From contig CAIVVM010000051.1 of the NCBI GenBank assembly GCA_903909375.1, forward strand, positions 1-64,000: a stretch of 64,000 nucleotides of DNA, given 5' to 3'. How positions within the stretch are numbered: position 1 is the stretch's first letter; each line of letters begins with the position of its first letter. The position numbers were made by a program, and so were the translations under genes. This document shows, piece after piece, positions 46,208-55,713 of this stretch. Source of the DNA: an uncultured Alphaproteobacteria bacterium (lineage in GTDB: Bacteria > Pseudomonadota > Alphaproteobacteria > Caulobacterales > Caulobacteraceae). Below the pieces are notes generated by a model. That model was not told the DNA's origin, did not search any database, and saw nothing but the letters and a program-made list of their open reading frames with translations.

Positions 46208-47961
46208 GCTTCATCTCCCAGACGTTCGGTCGGACCGGTCTGCCGCGCTGGCTGATCGAGCGAATCTGGGGTCTTGAGCATGCCTTTGAGCGGGCCCGCG
46301 CGTCCGGGCGCGTCGAGGATGACACCCGACTGCGCATCTTCTTCGTGCTGGCGCTGTTCTCGCTGTTCTTCATCACCCTGGCTGTGGGCGCGACGCGGGC
46401 GGTGATGTTCTCCGACGCGGCTCGAAACGCGGGTATCTCTCCCTCGCTGGGCGCGTCCAGGGCCGATCTGGTGGACCGCAACGGCAAGATGCTGGCGGCC
46501 AATCTGCTGCACTACGGGCTCTACATCGATCCGCGTGAGATCTGGGATCAGGCCGAAACACGCCGCGGGCTAATGGGCGTCCTGCCGGGCCTAGACGCCG
46601 AGCGGCTGGAGCGGGCCCTGCGCGGCAATCGCAGGGTATTTCTGGTTGGCGCACTGAACCCCAGCGACCGCAACCGTATCCACGAACTGGGATTGCCCGG
46701 CGTCAGCTTCGAGCCCGAGCAACACCGCGTCTATCCTCTGGGCACAACCGCCGCTCACATCATCGGGTTCTCGGATTCGGGTGGCGAGGGTCTGGCCGGG
46801 GCGGAGGCCGCCTTCGACCAGGAGATCCGCTCCGCCGCCATGAACGGTGGAGCCGTGCCGCTCTCCATCGATCTGCGTGTTCAGGGCGCGCTGGAGGACG
46901 AGATCTACAAGGCCGTGGCTGAGTTCACACCCAAGAGCGCAGTCGGCATCGTCACGGACGTCCAGACCGGCGAGATCCTGGGGATGAGCAGTTGGCCGGT
47001 GTTCGATCCGAACAAGCCCGGCAAATCCAGTGACTACACCCGTACCAACCGCGCGGCTGCCTCTGTGTTCGAGATGGGTTCGACCTTCAAGGCGTTCACG
47101 GTGGCCATTGGTCTGGACAGCGGCGTCGCCACACCTGAGACCACGTTTGACGCGCGGTTCCCCTATAAGCTGGGCTACCGGACCATCCATGACTACCACG
47201 CCGCCCGCGCCATCCTGAACCTGGTCGAGGTGTTCCAGCACTCGTCCAACATCGGCACGGCGAAACTGGCCGAGGCCGTGGGGCCATCGCGGATGGGCGA
47301 GTATTTCAACGGCCTGGGTCTGACCACGCCGGCCAAGGTGGAGTTGATCGAAAGCGCCCGGCCGCTGACGCCGAAGGTCTGGAATGACGATGCGGTGGCG
47401 TCCACCTCCTTCGGTCACGGCATCAATGTCAGCCCGCTGGCGCTGTCGCGCGCCTATGGCGCGGTGCTGAATGGCGGCAAGCTGGTCCCCATGACCATCC
47501 GCAAGATCCAGCCGGGCGCAAAGGTCGAGAGCTCCCGCGTGATGTCGGAGCGGACCTCGCTGCAGATGCTGTCGATCATGCGCGCCAACGTCACCGGCGG
47601 CAGCGGCAAGTCCGCCAACGTACCTGGTCTGTCGGTGGGCGGCAAAACTGGCACGGGGGAGAAATATGATCCCGCGATCCGGGCCTACAATCAGAACCGG
47701 CAGGTTTCTTCGTTTGCGGCGGTGTTCCCGACCACCGGCGGAGTCGATACGAAACGCTTCTTCGTGCTGGTCCTGCTGGATGAGCCGAACGGGACGGCCA
47801 ATAGCGCAGGCTACTCGACAGGTGGCTGGGTGGCGGCGCCGGCGGCCGGACGGATTATCGAGCGGATCGCACCGTTCCTCGGCGTCCAGCGCCGCAATGA
47901 TGTCGGCCAGGCCATACCTGTCGAGGCGCCGGTCGCCGCAAGCGCAGGCGACGATCAATGA
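46204..47961 (+). CDS. ftsI: Peptidoglycan transpeptidase FtsI (PBP3)
   Basis: A 585-residue septal class B penicillin-binding protein. A short cytoplasmic segment leads to a transmembrane helix at about 44-62. The pedestal domain contains RADLVDRNGKMLAANL. The transpeptidase domain has the three active-site motifs: STFK with catalytic Ser293, SSN at 347-349 and KTG at 481-483. It crosslinks septal peptidoglycan with FtsW in the divisome. The start overlaps ftsL and the stop overlaps murE, each by 4 bases. Confidence 0.96.
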   Translation: MSFISQTFGRTGLPRWLIERIWGLEHAFERARASGRVEDDTRLRIFFVLALFSLFFITLAVGATRAVMFSDAARNAGISPSLGASRADLVDRNGKMLAANLLHYGLYIDPREIWDQAETRRGLMGVLPGLDAERLERALRGNRRVFLVGALNPSDRNRIHELGLPGVSFEPEQHRVYPLGTTAAHIIGFSDSGGEGLAGAEAAFDQEIRSAAMNGGAVPLSIDLRVQGALEDEIYKAVAEFTPKSAVGIVTDVQTGEILGMSSWPVFDPNKPGKSSDYTRTNRAAASVFEMGSTFKAFTVAIGLDSGVATPETTFDARFPYKLGYRTIHDYHAARAILNLVEVFQHSSNIGTAKLAEAVGPSRMGEYFNGLGLTTPAKVELIESARPLTPKVWNDDAVASTSFGHGINVSPLALSRAYGAVLNGGKLVPMTIRKIQPGAKVESSRVMSERTSLQMLSIMRANVTGGSGKSANVPGLSVGGKTGTGEKYDPAIRAYNQNRQVSSFAAVFPTTGGVDTKRFFVLVLLDEPNGTANSAGYSTGGWVAAPAAGRIIERIAPFLGVQRRNDVGQAIPVEAPVAASAGDDQ

Positions 47962-49412
47962 TCCAGCGCCTGACATCGCTCATCAAACGTCACGTCGGCG
48001 TCGACCCCGAGATCACGGGCGTGACGGCTGACAGCCGCAAGGTGAAACCCGGCTACCTGTTCGCCGCGCTTCCCGGCTCGCTGGCGGATGGCGCCACCTT
48101 TGCTGCCAAAGCGGTTGAGGCGGGCGCCGCGGCGGTGCTGGCTGATCAGGATCTCAATCTGGCGGTCCCGACCATCGTCTGTCGTGACCCGCGACGGGGC
48201 TATGCGCTGGCTGCGGCCAACTTCTGGGGGCGCCAGCCACAGACCTGCGTCGCGGTGACCGGCACCAATGGCAAGACCTCGGTGGCCACCTTCTGCCGAC
48301 AGATGTTCGCGCACGCCGGGCACGTTTCCGCCAGCATGGGCACTCTGGGCGTTACAGTCTCGCGTCCCGGCGGCGTAACCGATCAGATCACCCCTCCCGG
48401 TCTGACCACCCCCGACGCCGGTGATGTGGCCGAGCTTCTGATGCGGATCGCTCAGTTGGGCGTTACGCACTTTGCCATGGAGGCATCCTCTCACGGTATC
48501 GACCAGCGCCGGCTGGACGGCGTACGGCTGACTGCCTCGGGGTTCCTAAATCTCACCCAGGACCATCTCGACTACCACGGGACGATGGAGGGTTACCGCT
48601 CCGCCAAGCTCCGGCTGTTCGAACAACTGATGCCGCGTGGTGCGACGGCGGTGCTGAATGCGGATGCCGAGGCCTTTCCGTTCTTTGCCGCCGCCTCGGT
48701 GGTCTCGGGCCAGCGGGTGATGAGCGTCGGCGAAACCGGTCAGGCGCTGAAACTGATGGCGAGGACGCCGCTTCCTGATGGCCAGCGGCTGTCGATCCGC
48801 GCCGAGGGTCGGATGTACGATGTACACCTGCCGCTGGTGGGCGCGTTTCAGGCCTCCAACGCCCTGGTCGCCGCTGGCTTGTGCCGGGCTGCGGGCCTGA
48901 GTTACGACGAAACCTTCGCCGCGCTGGAGAACATCGATGGCGCGCCCGGTCGACTCCAGCGGGTCGGCGCCAGCGCGCGTGGCGGCGAGGCCTATGTTGA
49001 CTACGCCCATACGCCGGACGGGCTGGAGACGGTGCTGCGAGCCCTGCGCCCGCACACCCGGGGCAAGCTGATGGTCGTGTTCGGCGCGGGGGGAGACCGG
49101 GACCGCACCAAGCGCCCATTGATGGGGGCGATCGCGTCGACCCTGGCCGATGTGGCGATCGTCACCGACGACAACCCGCGCTCCGAGGTTCCGGCAGCCA
49201 TCCGCGCAGAGGTGCTGGCGGGCGGCGCGGGCATGTCCGAGGTTGGCGACCGGCGTGAGGCGATCCAGGCCGCCGTCGCCCGTATGCAGGACGGCGACAT
49301 CCTGGTGGTGGCGGGCAAGGGGCACGAGCAGGGTCAGACGGTGGGCAACGTCGTGCTTCCCTTTGACGACGTGGCCGAGACGGCCCGCGCACTGGAGTTG
49401 GTCCATGGCTGA
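47958..49412 (+). CDS. murE: UDP-MurNAc-tripeptide synthetase MurE (meso-DAP type)
   Basis: A 484-residue cytoplasmic ligase that adds meso-diaminopimelate to UDP-MurNAc-L-Ala-D-Glu. The Rossmann-like start gives GVTADSRKVKPGYLFAAL. The ATP loop GTNGKTS is at 102-108. The DNPR motif near residue 405 (TDDNPRSEVP) is the marker for meso-DAP specificity as against lysine. GKGHEQGQ closes the C-terminal domain. The 8-base overlap with murF indicates tight coupling. Confidence 0.96.
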   Translation: MIQRLTSLIKRHVGVDPEITGVTADSRKVKPGYLFAALPGSLADGATFAAKAVEAGAAAVLADQDLNLAVPTIVCRDPRRGYALAAANFWGRQPQTCVAVTGTNGKTSVATFCRQMFAHAGHVSASMGTLGVTVSRPGGVTDQITPPGLTTPDAGDVAELLMRIAQLGVTHFAMEASSHGIDQRRLDGVRLTASGFLNLTQDHLDYHGTMEGYRSAKLRLFEQLMPRGATAVLNADAEAFPFFAAASVVSGQRVMSVGETGQALKLMARTPLPDGQRLSIRAEGRMYDVHLPLVGAFQASNALVAAGLCRAAGLSYDETFAALENIDGAPGRLQRVGASARGGEAYVDYAHTPDGLETVLRALRPHTRGKLMVVFGAGGDRDRTKRPLMGAIASTLADVAIVTDDNPRSEVPAAIRAEVLAGGAGMSEVGDRREAIQAAVARMQDGDILVVAGKGHEQGQTVGNVVLPFDDVAETARALELVHG

Positions 49413-50808
49413 ACCGCTGTGGACCTCGGCCGAGATTGCCAGGGCGACGGGCGGTGTTGAGCACGGTGGATTTTCGGCCACCGGCGTCTCGATTGACACC
49501 CGCAGTCTCGAGGCTGGCGACCTGTTTGTGGCGCTGGCGGGCGCGCGCGACGGCCATACGTTTCTGGAGGCCGCCAGGGCGGGCGGCGCGACGGGCGCCC
49601 TGGTGACGCAGGACTGGGCCGGACCCTGCGTCGCGGTGTCCGACACGCTGACGGCGCTGGAGGCCCTGGGCGTCGCGGCCCGCGATCGGGCCGTCGAAGC
49701 CAGGCGGGGCGCGGTGACCGGTTCGGTGGGCAAGACCAGCATCACCCAGGCTGTGATGGCAGGGCTCCGACTTGCCGGACGGGCGCATAGCTCGGTGAAG
49801 TCCTACAACAACCACATCGGCGTTCCGCTGACCCTGGCGCGGATGCCGCGCGACACGGAGCGCGCCGTCTTCGAGATCGGGATGAATCATGCCGACGAGA
49901 TCCGCCCGCTGACCCGCATGGTCCGGCCGCATGCCGCCATGGTCACGACGGTGGGGCCCGTTCATACCGAGAACTTCGCCGACGGTGTCCTGGGCGTGGC
50001 CCGCGCCAAGTCGGAGATCTTTGAAGGCCTAGAGCCCGGCGGCGTAGCGATCCTCAACGCCGATAACGAATGGTTTGATTTCCTGAAGGCTGCCGCCGAC
50101 CGGGCCGGCGCCGTGATCCGCACCTTCGGGACGGCCCCCACCTGCGACGCACAGCTGACGGGTTTTGAGGTCGAGGGATCTCGCGCCATCGTTCAGGCGC
50201 GGTTTGGCGGCAAGGCGACGGCGTTCCCGATCCTGCAAACCGGCGGCCATTGGGGCCTGAACAGCATGGCCGTTCTGCTGATGCTGGAGGCTCTGGGTGT
50301 CGAGGCGGCTACGGGACAGGCGGCGCTGGGGGCGTTCGAGCCCCTCGATGGGCGGGGGGCCGAGCGGACATTGGCCTGCGCCGGGGGCGCCTTTACCCTC
50401 ATCGACGAGAGCTACAACGCCAATCCGATTTCAATGGCCTCCGCCATCGCCACTCTGGGCGCGCGAAAGGGGGCTGGTCGCAGGATCGTGGCGCTGACCG
50501 ACATGCTGGAACTGGGCCCCGAGGCCCTGGCGTTTCATGCCGGTCTGGCCCCGCATATTGAAGCTGCATCAATTGACCTCGTGTTCTGCGCCGGACCTCT
50601 GATGAAATCGCTCCGGGACGCCCTTCCGCCGACTCGACGGGGCGGCTACGCGGAGACGGCCTCGGAACTCGCACCGCGGCTCGCTCAGGTCGTTCAGGCC
50701 GGCGACGTTGTGATGGTGAAGGGGTCGAACGGATCGAAGGCCGGGCTGGTGGCCCAGGCCCTGATCGCGATCGGCGACTCCCGGGCCGGACTTGAGGAGG
50801 CGCGCTGA
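49405..50808 (+). CDS. murF: UDP-MurNAc-tripeptide-D-alanyl-D-alanine ligase MurF
   Basis: A 467-residue cytoplasmic ligase that adds the D-Ala-D-Ala dipeptide to complete UDP-MurNAc-pentapeptide. [17 protein letters not shown] is the usual N-terminal domain, GSVGKTS at about 106-112 is the ATP loop, [12 protein letters not shown] and [10 protein letters not shown] are central, and [11 protein letters not shown] lies in the third domain. The start ATG at 49405 lies within the end of murE, although the open frame reaches much further upstream. Its stop shares one base with the mraY start. Confidence 0.96.
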   Translation: MAEPLWTSAEIARATGGVEHGGFSATGVSIDTRSLEAGDLFVALAGARDGHTFLEAARAGGATGALVTQDWAGPCVAVSDTLTALEALGVAARDRAVEARRGAVTGSVGKTSITQAVMAGLRLAGRAHSSVKSYNNHIGVPLTLARMPRDTERAVFEIGMNHADEIRPLTRMVRPHAAMVTTVGPVHTENFADGVLGVARAKSEIFEGLEPGGVAILNADNEWFDFLKAAADRAGAVIRTFGTAPTCDAQLTGFEVEGSRAIVQARFGGKATAFPILQTGGHWGLNSMAVLLMLEALGVEAATGQAALGAFEPLDGRGAERTLACAGGAFTLIDESYNANPISMASAIATLGARKGAGRRIVALTDMLELGPEALAFHAGLAPHIEAASIDLVFCAGPLMKSLRDALPPTRRGGYAETASELAPRLAQVVQAGDVVMVKGSNGSKAGLVAQALIAIGDSRAGLEEAR

Positions 50809-51917
50809 TGTTTTACTGGCTGTACGAACAGTATGCCGCCTCGGGCTATGTGCCGATCCTCAACCTGCTGAAGTATCAGACCTTCCGGACCGGCCTCGCG
50901 ATCTTTACGGCCCAGTTGGTGGTGGTGGCTCTTGGCTCGCGCTTCATCCGCTGGATGAAGGTCAAGCAGGGCAAGGGGCAGCCGATGCGCGCCGAGGGTA
51001 TTCAACGGCACGTGATCGAGAAGACCGGCACGCCCACCATGGGCGGGGTAATGATCCTGGCGGGTCTCTTCACAGGCACTCTGCTGTGGGCTGATCTCAG
51101 CAATGTCTATATCTGGGCGGTGCTGCTGGTCACCGGCGGCTACGGGATGGTGGGGTTCCTTGACGACTACGCCAAGGTGACCAAGCAGACGACGGCCGGG
51201 ATTTCCAGCCGGGCCCGGCTTGGTCTTGAGGCCCTGATCGCAGTCGCGGCGGTCGCCCTGATCATCCTTTTTGCAGCCAAGCCTCCGGAGAGCCCGGAAC
51301 TGCTGACCTCGGTGACGTTCCCGGTGTTCAAGCAGCTGTTTCTGGACATGGGCTGGTTCTATCTGGCCTTCGGCGCGTTCGTGATTGTCGGTGCGGCCAA
51401 TGCCGTGAACTTTACCGACGGGCTCGACGGCCTGGCCACTGTGCCGGTGATGATCGCGGCAGCCGCCTACGGATTGATCGCCTATCTGGTCGGCAACTTC
51501 ATCTTCGCAAACTACCTGCAGCTTCACTTCGTACCGGGCGTGGGCGAACTGGCCGTGTTCTGCGGCGCCTTGATCGGCTCGGGGCTGGGCTTCCTCTGGT
51601 ACAATGCCCCGCCGGCCAAGATCTACATGGGCGACACCGGCTCCCTGGCCCTGGGCGGTGCGGTCGGAACCATCGCCGTGGCCACCCGCCACGAGGTGGT
51701 GCTGGCGATCATCGGGGGCCTGTTTGTCGCCGAGTTGCTGTCGGTCGTGATCCAGGTGGCCTGGTTCAAGCGCACCGGACGCCGGATATTCCTGATGGCG
51801 CCGATCCATCACCACTTCGAGAAACTGGGCTGGTCAGAGTCGACGATTGTGGTCCGGTTCTGGATCGTGTCGATCATGCTGGCGCTGATCGGCCTCGCCA
51901 CCCTGAAACTCAGGTAG
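50808..51917 (+). CDS. mraY: Phospho-N-acetylmuramoyl-pentapeptide transferase MraY
   Basis: A 369-residue polytopic membrane enzyme that couples UDP-MurNAc-pentapeptide to undecaprenyl phosphate, giving lipid [12 protein letters not shown], the metal-binding [33 protein letters not shown] and the cytoplasmic loop [14 protein letters not shown] are all present. Around ten hydrophobic segments span the length. It lies between murF (1-base overlap) and murD (19-base gap). Confidence 0.97.
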   Translation: MFYWLYEQYAASGYVPILNLLKYQTFRTGLAIFTAQLVVVALGSRFIRWMKVKQGKGQPMRAEGIQRHVIEKTGTPTMGGVMILAGLFTGTLLWADLSNVYIWAVLLVTGGYGMVGFLDDYAKVTKQTTAGISSRARLGLEALIAVAAVALIILFAAKPPESPELLTSVTFPVFKQLFLDMGWFYLAFGAFVIVGAANAVNFTDGLDGLATVPVMIAAAAYGLIAYLVGNFIFANYLQLHFVPGVGELAVFCGALIGSGLGFLWYNAPPAKIYMGDTGSLALGGAVGTIAVATRHEVVLAIIGGLFVAELLSVVIQVAWFKRTGRRIFLMAPIHHHFEKLGWSESTIVVRFWIVSIMLALIGLATLKLR

Positions 51918-51936
51918 GGGGCCGGGCCGCAACCTC

Positions 51937-53352
51937 ATGATCCCCGTCACCGCCTTCGCCGGAAAGACCGTCGCCGTCTTCGGCCTGGCCCGCACGGGTC
52001 TTGCTGCTGCGCGCGCGCTGCTCGCCGGCGGGGCCACGGTAGCGCTCTGGGATGACAAGCCGGCCTCACGCGACGCGGCCCTCGCCGAAGGCTTTGAACT
52101 GACCGATATCTCCCGGTCCGACTGGGCCGGCTACGACGCCCTGATGCTGTCGCCTGGCGTGCCCCTCACGCACCCGGAACCGCACTGGGCGGTGGCGAAG
52201 GCCAAGGCCTCGAATCTGGAGATCCTGGGGGACATCGAGCTCTTCGCCCGCACGGTCAATGCCTCACCGGAACACAGGCGGCCCAGGATCATCGCCATCA
52301 CCGGCACCAATGGAAAGTCTACGACCACGGCCCTCATCGGCCACATCTGCGCCGAGGCCGGGCGCGATGTGCGGGTGGGCGGCAATATCGGTCAGGGCGT
52401 GCTGAGTCTCGACGACATGCATGGCGGGGCGGTCTATGTGCTGGAACTCTCGTCCTACCAACTGGACCTGACCACCAGCCTGAGGCCAGACGTCTCGATC
52501 ATCCTGAACATCTCGCCTGACCATCTGGAACGCCATGGGACCATGGCCAACTATGTGGCCGCGAAGCGCCGGATCCTGCTGAACCAGGGGAAGGGTGACA
52601 CAGCGGTCATCGGAGTCGACGACGAATGGTGCAGTCAGATCTGCACGGAAATCACCGCCGCCAACCGCCGGACGACTGTCGCCATCTCGGCCAGCAAGAC
52701 CATCGGACGCGGAGTCTATGCCCTTGATGGGCTACTCTATGACGCTACAGGCGAACGCACGACGGAGGTCTGCGATCTGAAGCGGGCACGCTCACTGCCG
52801 GGTCGCCACAACTGGCAAAACGCTGCCGCCGCCTACGCCGCCGTCCGCGGGATCGGGATCGACGCGGGTCAGGCCCGCCGGGCCCTGATGTCGTTCCCCG
52901 GACTGGCCCATCGCATGGAGACAGTCACGATCCTGGGCAAGGTCCGGTTCGTGAACGATAGCAAGGCCACGAACGCCGACGCCGCGCGCCAGGCGCTGTC
53001 GAGCTATCCCAAGGTCTACTGGATCGCCGGAGGTCAGCCGAAGTCCGGCGGTATCGAGGATCTGGCGGATCTGTTTCCCCGCGTCGTTCGCGCTTACCTG
53101 ATCGGCGAGGCAAGTGAGGCATTCGCCGGGACCCTTGAGGGAAAGGCCGAGGCGGTCAGGTGCGGCGATCTCGCCACCGCCGTTCAGGCTGCATTCCAGG
53201 ACGCCAGGGCCTCCGGGCGCGAGGCGATCGTGCTGCTGTCTCCGGCGTGTGCCTCCTTCGACCAGTTCGCCGACTTCGAAGCCCGCGGTGATGCGTTCCG
53301 GGCCGCCGTTCAGACGCTCGCTGCCACGCATTCGACAGGAAACGCCGCATGA
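51937..53352 (+). CDS. murD: UDP-MurNAc-L-alanine-D-glutamate ligase MurD
   Basis: A 471-residue cytoplasmic ligase that adds D-glutamate to UDP-MurNAc-L-Ala. The start FAGKTVAVFGLARTGLAAARAL is the UDP-binding domain. GTNGKSTT at 123-130 is the ATP loop, and ELSSYQLDLT, NISPDHLERHG and NDSKATNADAARQAL are later signatures. It follows mraY by 19 bases with only a weak ribosome site and overlaps ftsW by 4 bases. Confidence 0.96.
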   Translation: MIPVTAFAGKTVAVFGLARTGLAAARALLAGGATVALWDDKPASRDAALAEGFELTDISRSDWAGYDALMLSPGVPLTHPEPHWAVAKAKASNLEILGDIELFARTVNASPEHRRPRIIAITGTNGKSTTTALIGHICAEAGRDVRVGGNIGQGVLSLDDMHGGAVYVLELSSYQLDLTTSLRPDVSIILNISPDHLERHGTMANYVAAKRRILLNQGKGDTAVIGVDDEWCSQICTEITAANRRTTVAISASKTIGRGVYALDGLLYDATGERTTEVCDLKRARSLPGRHNWQNAAAAYAAVRGIGIDAGQARRALMSFPGLAHRMETVTILGKVRFVNDSKATNADAARQALSSYPKVYWIAGGQPKSGGIEDLADLFPRVVRAYLIGEASEAFAGTLEGKAEAVRCGDLATAVQAAFQDARASGREAIVLLSPACASFDQFADFEARGDAFRAAVQTLAATHSTGNAA

Positions 53353-54524
53353 CGACCGCCGGCAACGCGCACGCCTTTCCACGATCCGACCGTTCTGTGC
53401 TGGGAGTCTGGTGGTGGACCGTCGACCGCTGGATGCTGGGGATGGTCGCCGTTCTGATCTGTATCGGTGTCGTGGTCTCGTTTGCTGCCAGCCCGGCGGC
53501 TGCGGCGCGGATGAACATCGGCGACCCGTTTCACTTCGCGGTCCGCCAGTGTGTCTTCGCCTGCGTGGCGGCTGTTGTGCTGATCGGTATTTCCATGCTC
53601 GACGTAAAAGGGGTGCGGCGCGCGGCGTTCTTCATATGGGTGGCGGCGATCGCCATCATGATCGCCTTGCCGTTCATCGGTCACGAGGCCAAAGGCGCCA
53701 ACCGCTGGATCGAGTTCGCCGGTTTCACCTTTCAGCCTTCGGAGTACATGAAGCCGGCATTGATCATCCTGGTCGCCTGGATGTTTTCCGAGGGTCAGAA
53801 GGGCAACGGGGTTCCGGGTGTCTCCATCGCATTCGCCCTGTTCGCCGTCTCGGTCGGGTTGCTGTTGATCCAGCCGGACGTCGGCCAGACAGTGCTGATC
53901 ACCATCGCGTTCGGGGCAGTTTTCTGGATGGCGGGTGTTCCGATGTCGTGGGTGATCCTGCTGGCTGTCGCGGCGCTGGCCGGCCTGTCATCGACCTATT
54001 TCCTGTTCCCGCACGTGGCCAGCCGGGTAGATCGGTTCTTTTCGCCTGAGAAGGCGGACACCCACCAGGTGGATGCCGCCGGGGTGGCGCAGGCCGCAGG
54101 TGGCCTGTTTGGTCGTGGGCCCGGGGAGGGCGTCATGAAGCGCCACGTGCCGGACCTGCATACGGACTTCGCCGCCTCGGTGGGCGCCGAGGAGTTCGGG
54201 CTGGTGTTCCTGCTGGCGGTTATCGCGCTGTTCGGCTTCGTGGTGATCCGGGGCCTGCAGCGCGCCATGAAGCTCAATGACCCGTTCCAGCAGGTGGCGG
54301 CCGCCGGGCTCTTCGTTCTGGTCGGTCAGCAGGCGGCCATCAACCTTGCGGTCAACCTCAACATGATCCCGACCAAGGGCATGACGCTGCCTTTCATCTC
54401 CTACGGCGGGTCCTCGATGATTGCGATGGGACTGACGCTGGGGCTTGCCCTGGCCCTGACGCGCCGCCGCCCTGGCGCCTACAGCCACAATGACGGCCTG
54501 TCCAAGGCCGGGACCTACAGCTAG
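53349..54524 (+). CDS. ftsW: Septal peptidoglycan glycosyltransferase FtsW
   Basis: A 391-residue SEDS-family membrane protein that polymerises septal glycan strands with FtsI. Hydrophobic segments cover most of the chain. The conserved stretch GANRWIEFAGFTFQPSEYMKPALII holds the region essential in SEDS proteins. LIQPDVGQTVLI, LHTDFAASVGAEEFGLVF and TKGMTLPFISYGGSSMI follow. It overlaps murD by 4 bases, with murG 12 bases downstream. Confidence 0.96.
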   Translation: MTTAGNAHAFPRSDRSVLGVWWWTVDRWMLGMVAVLICIGVVVSFAASPAAAARMNIGDPFHFAVRQCVFACVAAVVLIGISMLDVKGVRRAAFFIWVAAIAIMIALPFIGHEAKGANRWIEFAGFTFQPSEYMKPALIILVAWMFSEGQKGNGVPGVSIAFALFAVSVGLLLIQPDVGQTVLITIAFGAVFWMAGVPMSWVILLAVAALAGLSSTYFLFPHVASRVDRFFSPEKADTHQVDAAGVAQAAGGLFGRGPGEGVMKRHVPDLHTDFAASVGAEEFGLVFLLAVIALFGFVVIRGLQRAMKLNDPFQQVAAAGLFVLVGQQAAINLAVNLNMIPTKGMTLPFISYGGSSMIAMGLTLGLALALTRRRPGAYSHNDGLSKAGTYS

Positions 54525-54536
54525 GGACACGGCATC

Positions 54537-55631
54537 ATGCGAAGGATCGCCGTCGTCGCTGCGGGAGGCACCGGAGGCCATCTCTTTCCAGCACAGGCGC
54601 TGGCCGAGGCGCTGATCGCGCGGGGTTGGGGTATTGTGCTGGCGTCGGATGAGCGCGTGGCGGGCCTGGCCCAGGACTTCCCGGCAGAGCGGCAGATCGG
54701 CCTTTCGGCGGCGACGTTCCGACCCGGTGACCCCGTCGGCATGGCCCGCGCCGGCTTCGCGGTCATGCGTGGCGCCCTGCAGGCCCGGGCCCTGTTCCAC
54801 CAGATCAACCCAAGTGTGGTGGTAGGCTTCGGCGGCTACCCGTCAGCGCCGGCCCTGGTCGCCGCGATCCTGGATCGCCGACCCACGGTGATCCATGAGC
54901 AGAACGCCGTCATGGGACGCGCCAACCGCATGCTGGCGCCCTGGGTGAAGACGGTGGCCTGCGCATTTCCGACACTGATGAAGGCTCCGGCCAAGGTCGC
55001 TGGTCGGGCCAAGGTGGTGGGAAATCCTGTGCGTCCGCCCATCCGGGCTCTGGCAGATGTCGCCTATGTGCCGCCCGAGCGCGACGGGCCATTGCGACTA
55101 CTGGTCACCGGCGGCAGTCAGGGTGCGCGCCTGTTGTCGGAACTGGTACCCGAAGCGGTGAAGGCGCTACCCGAGGCCCTTCGCGCCAGGCTGACAGTGC
55201 AGCAGCAGACCCGGAAAGAATCCATGGACACCGCGCGCCGGATCTATCGGGATGCGCTGGTCGACGCCGAGATCGCGCCCTTTTTCCGGGACATGGCTGG
55301 ACGCCTGAAGGAGGCTCATCTGGTGATCGGCCGGGCGGGCGCCGGGACAGTGTGTGAGTTTGCGGTGGCGGGCCGGCCTTCAATCCTCGTGCCACTGGCG
55401 ATCGCGCTGGATGATGACCAGGGCCAGAACGCGCGACTGCTGGCGGAGGCGGGCGGCGCCGAAATCGCACGGGAAAGCCAACTCACCGTAGCCTCGCTGT
55501 CCGGGGCGATGGTGAAGCTGCTGGAGAACCCCGAGCGGTTGGCGCGGATGGCGGCGGCGGCGCGCTCCGTAGCGATCCCTGATGCAGCCGAACGTCTGGC
55601 TGATGTCGTTGAGGCTACGGCGAGCGGCTGA
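54537..55631 (+). CDS. murG: Lipid II synthase (GlcNAc transferase) MurG
   Basis: A 364-residue peripheral membrane glycosyltransferase that adds GlcNAc to lipid I, forming lipid II. The N-terminal glycine loop AAGGTGGHLFPAQALAEAL (about 8-26), VVGFGGYPSAPALVAA, HEQNAVMGRANR and the UDP-GlcNAc site VIGRAGAGTVCEFAVAGRPSILVPLAIALDDDQGQNA are all canonical. It is the tenth gene of the cluster. A gap of 82 bases, with a hairpin, separates it from murC. Confidence 0.96.
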   Translation: MRRIAVVAAGGTGGHLFPAQALAEALIARGWGIVLASDERVAGLAQDFPAERQIGLSAATFRPGDPVGMARAGFAVMRGALQARALFHQINPSVVVGFGGYPSAPALVAAILDRRPTVIHEQNAVMGRANRMLAPWVKTVACAFPTLMKAPAKVAGRAKVVGNPVRPPIRALADVAYVPPERDGPLRLLVTGGSQGARLLSELVPEAVKALPEALRARLTVQQQTRKESMDTARRIYRDALVDAEIAPFFRDMAGRLKEAHLVIGRAGAGTVCEFAVAGRPSILVPLAIALDDDQGQNARLLAEAGGAEIARESQLTVASLSGAMVKLLENPERLARMAAAARSVAIPDAAERLADVVEATASG

Positions 55632-55685
55632 GCATCGACAAGGTCTGAACCACCTGGCCGCCTGCTTGCGTTCTGATATTCCGTG

Positions 55686-55705
55686 GCTAGCCCGAATGGG
55701 CTAGC
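55686..55705 (+). promoter_or_regulatory. Hairpin just before murC
   Basis: GCTAGCCC and GGGCTAGC form a perfect 8-bp stem with a GAAT loop, ending 8 bases before the murC ATG. It lies in the only sizeable gap within the later part of the cluster. No U tract follows, so it is not a plain terminator; it could affect access of ribosomes to the weak CGAG site or protect a processed end. Confidence 0.4.
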
Positions 55706-55713
55706 ACATCGAG

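Noticed and set aside
46591-47976. 461-codon minus-strand frame opposite ftsI
   Set aside because: Shadow of ftsI, which has all three transpeptidase motifs.
48546-49745. 399-codon minus-strand frame across murE and murF
   Set aside because: It spans the murE/murF junction with no domain; both ligases are certain.
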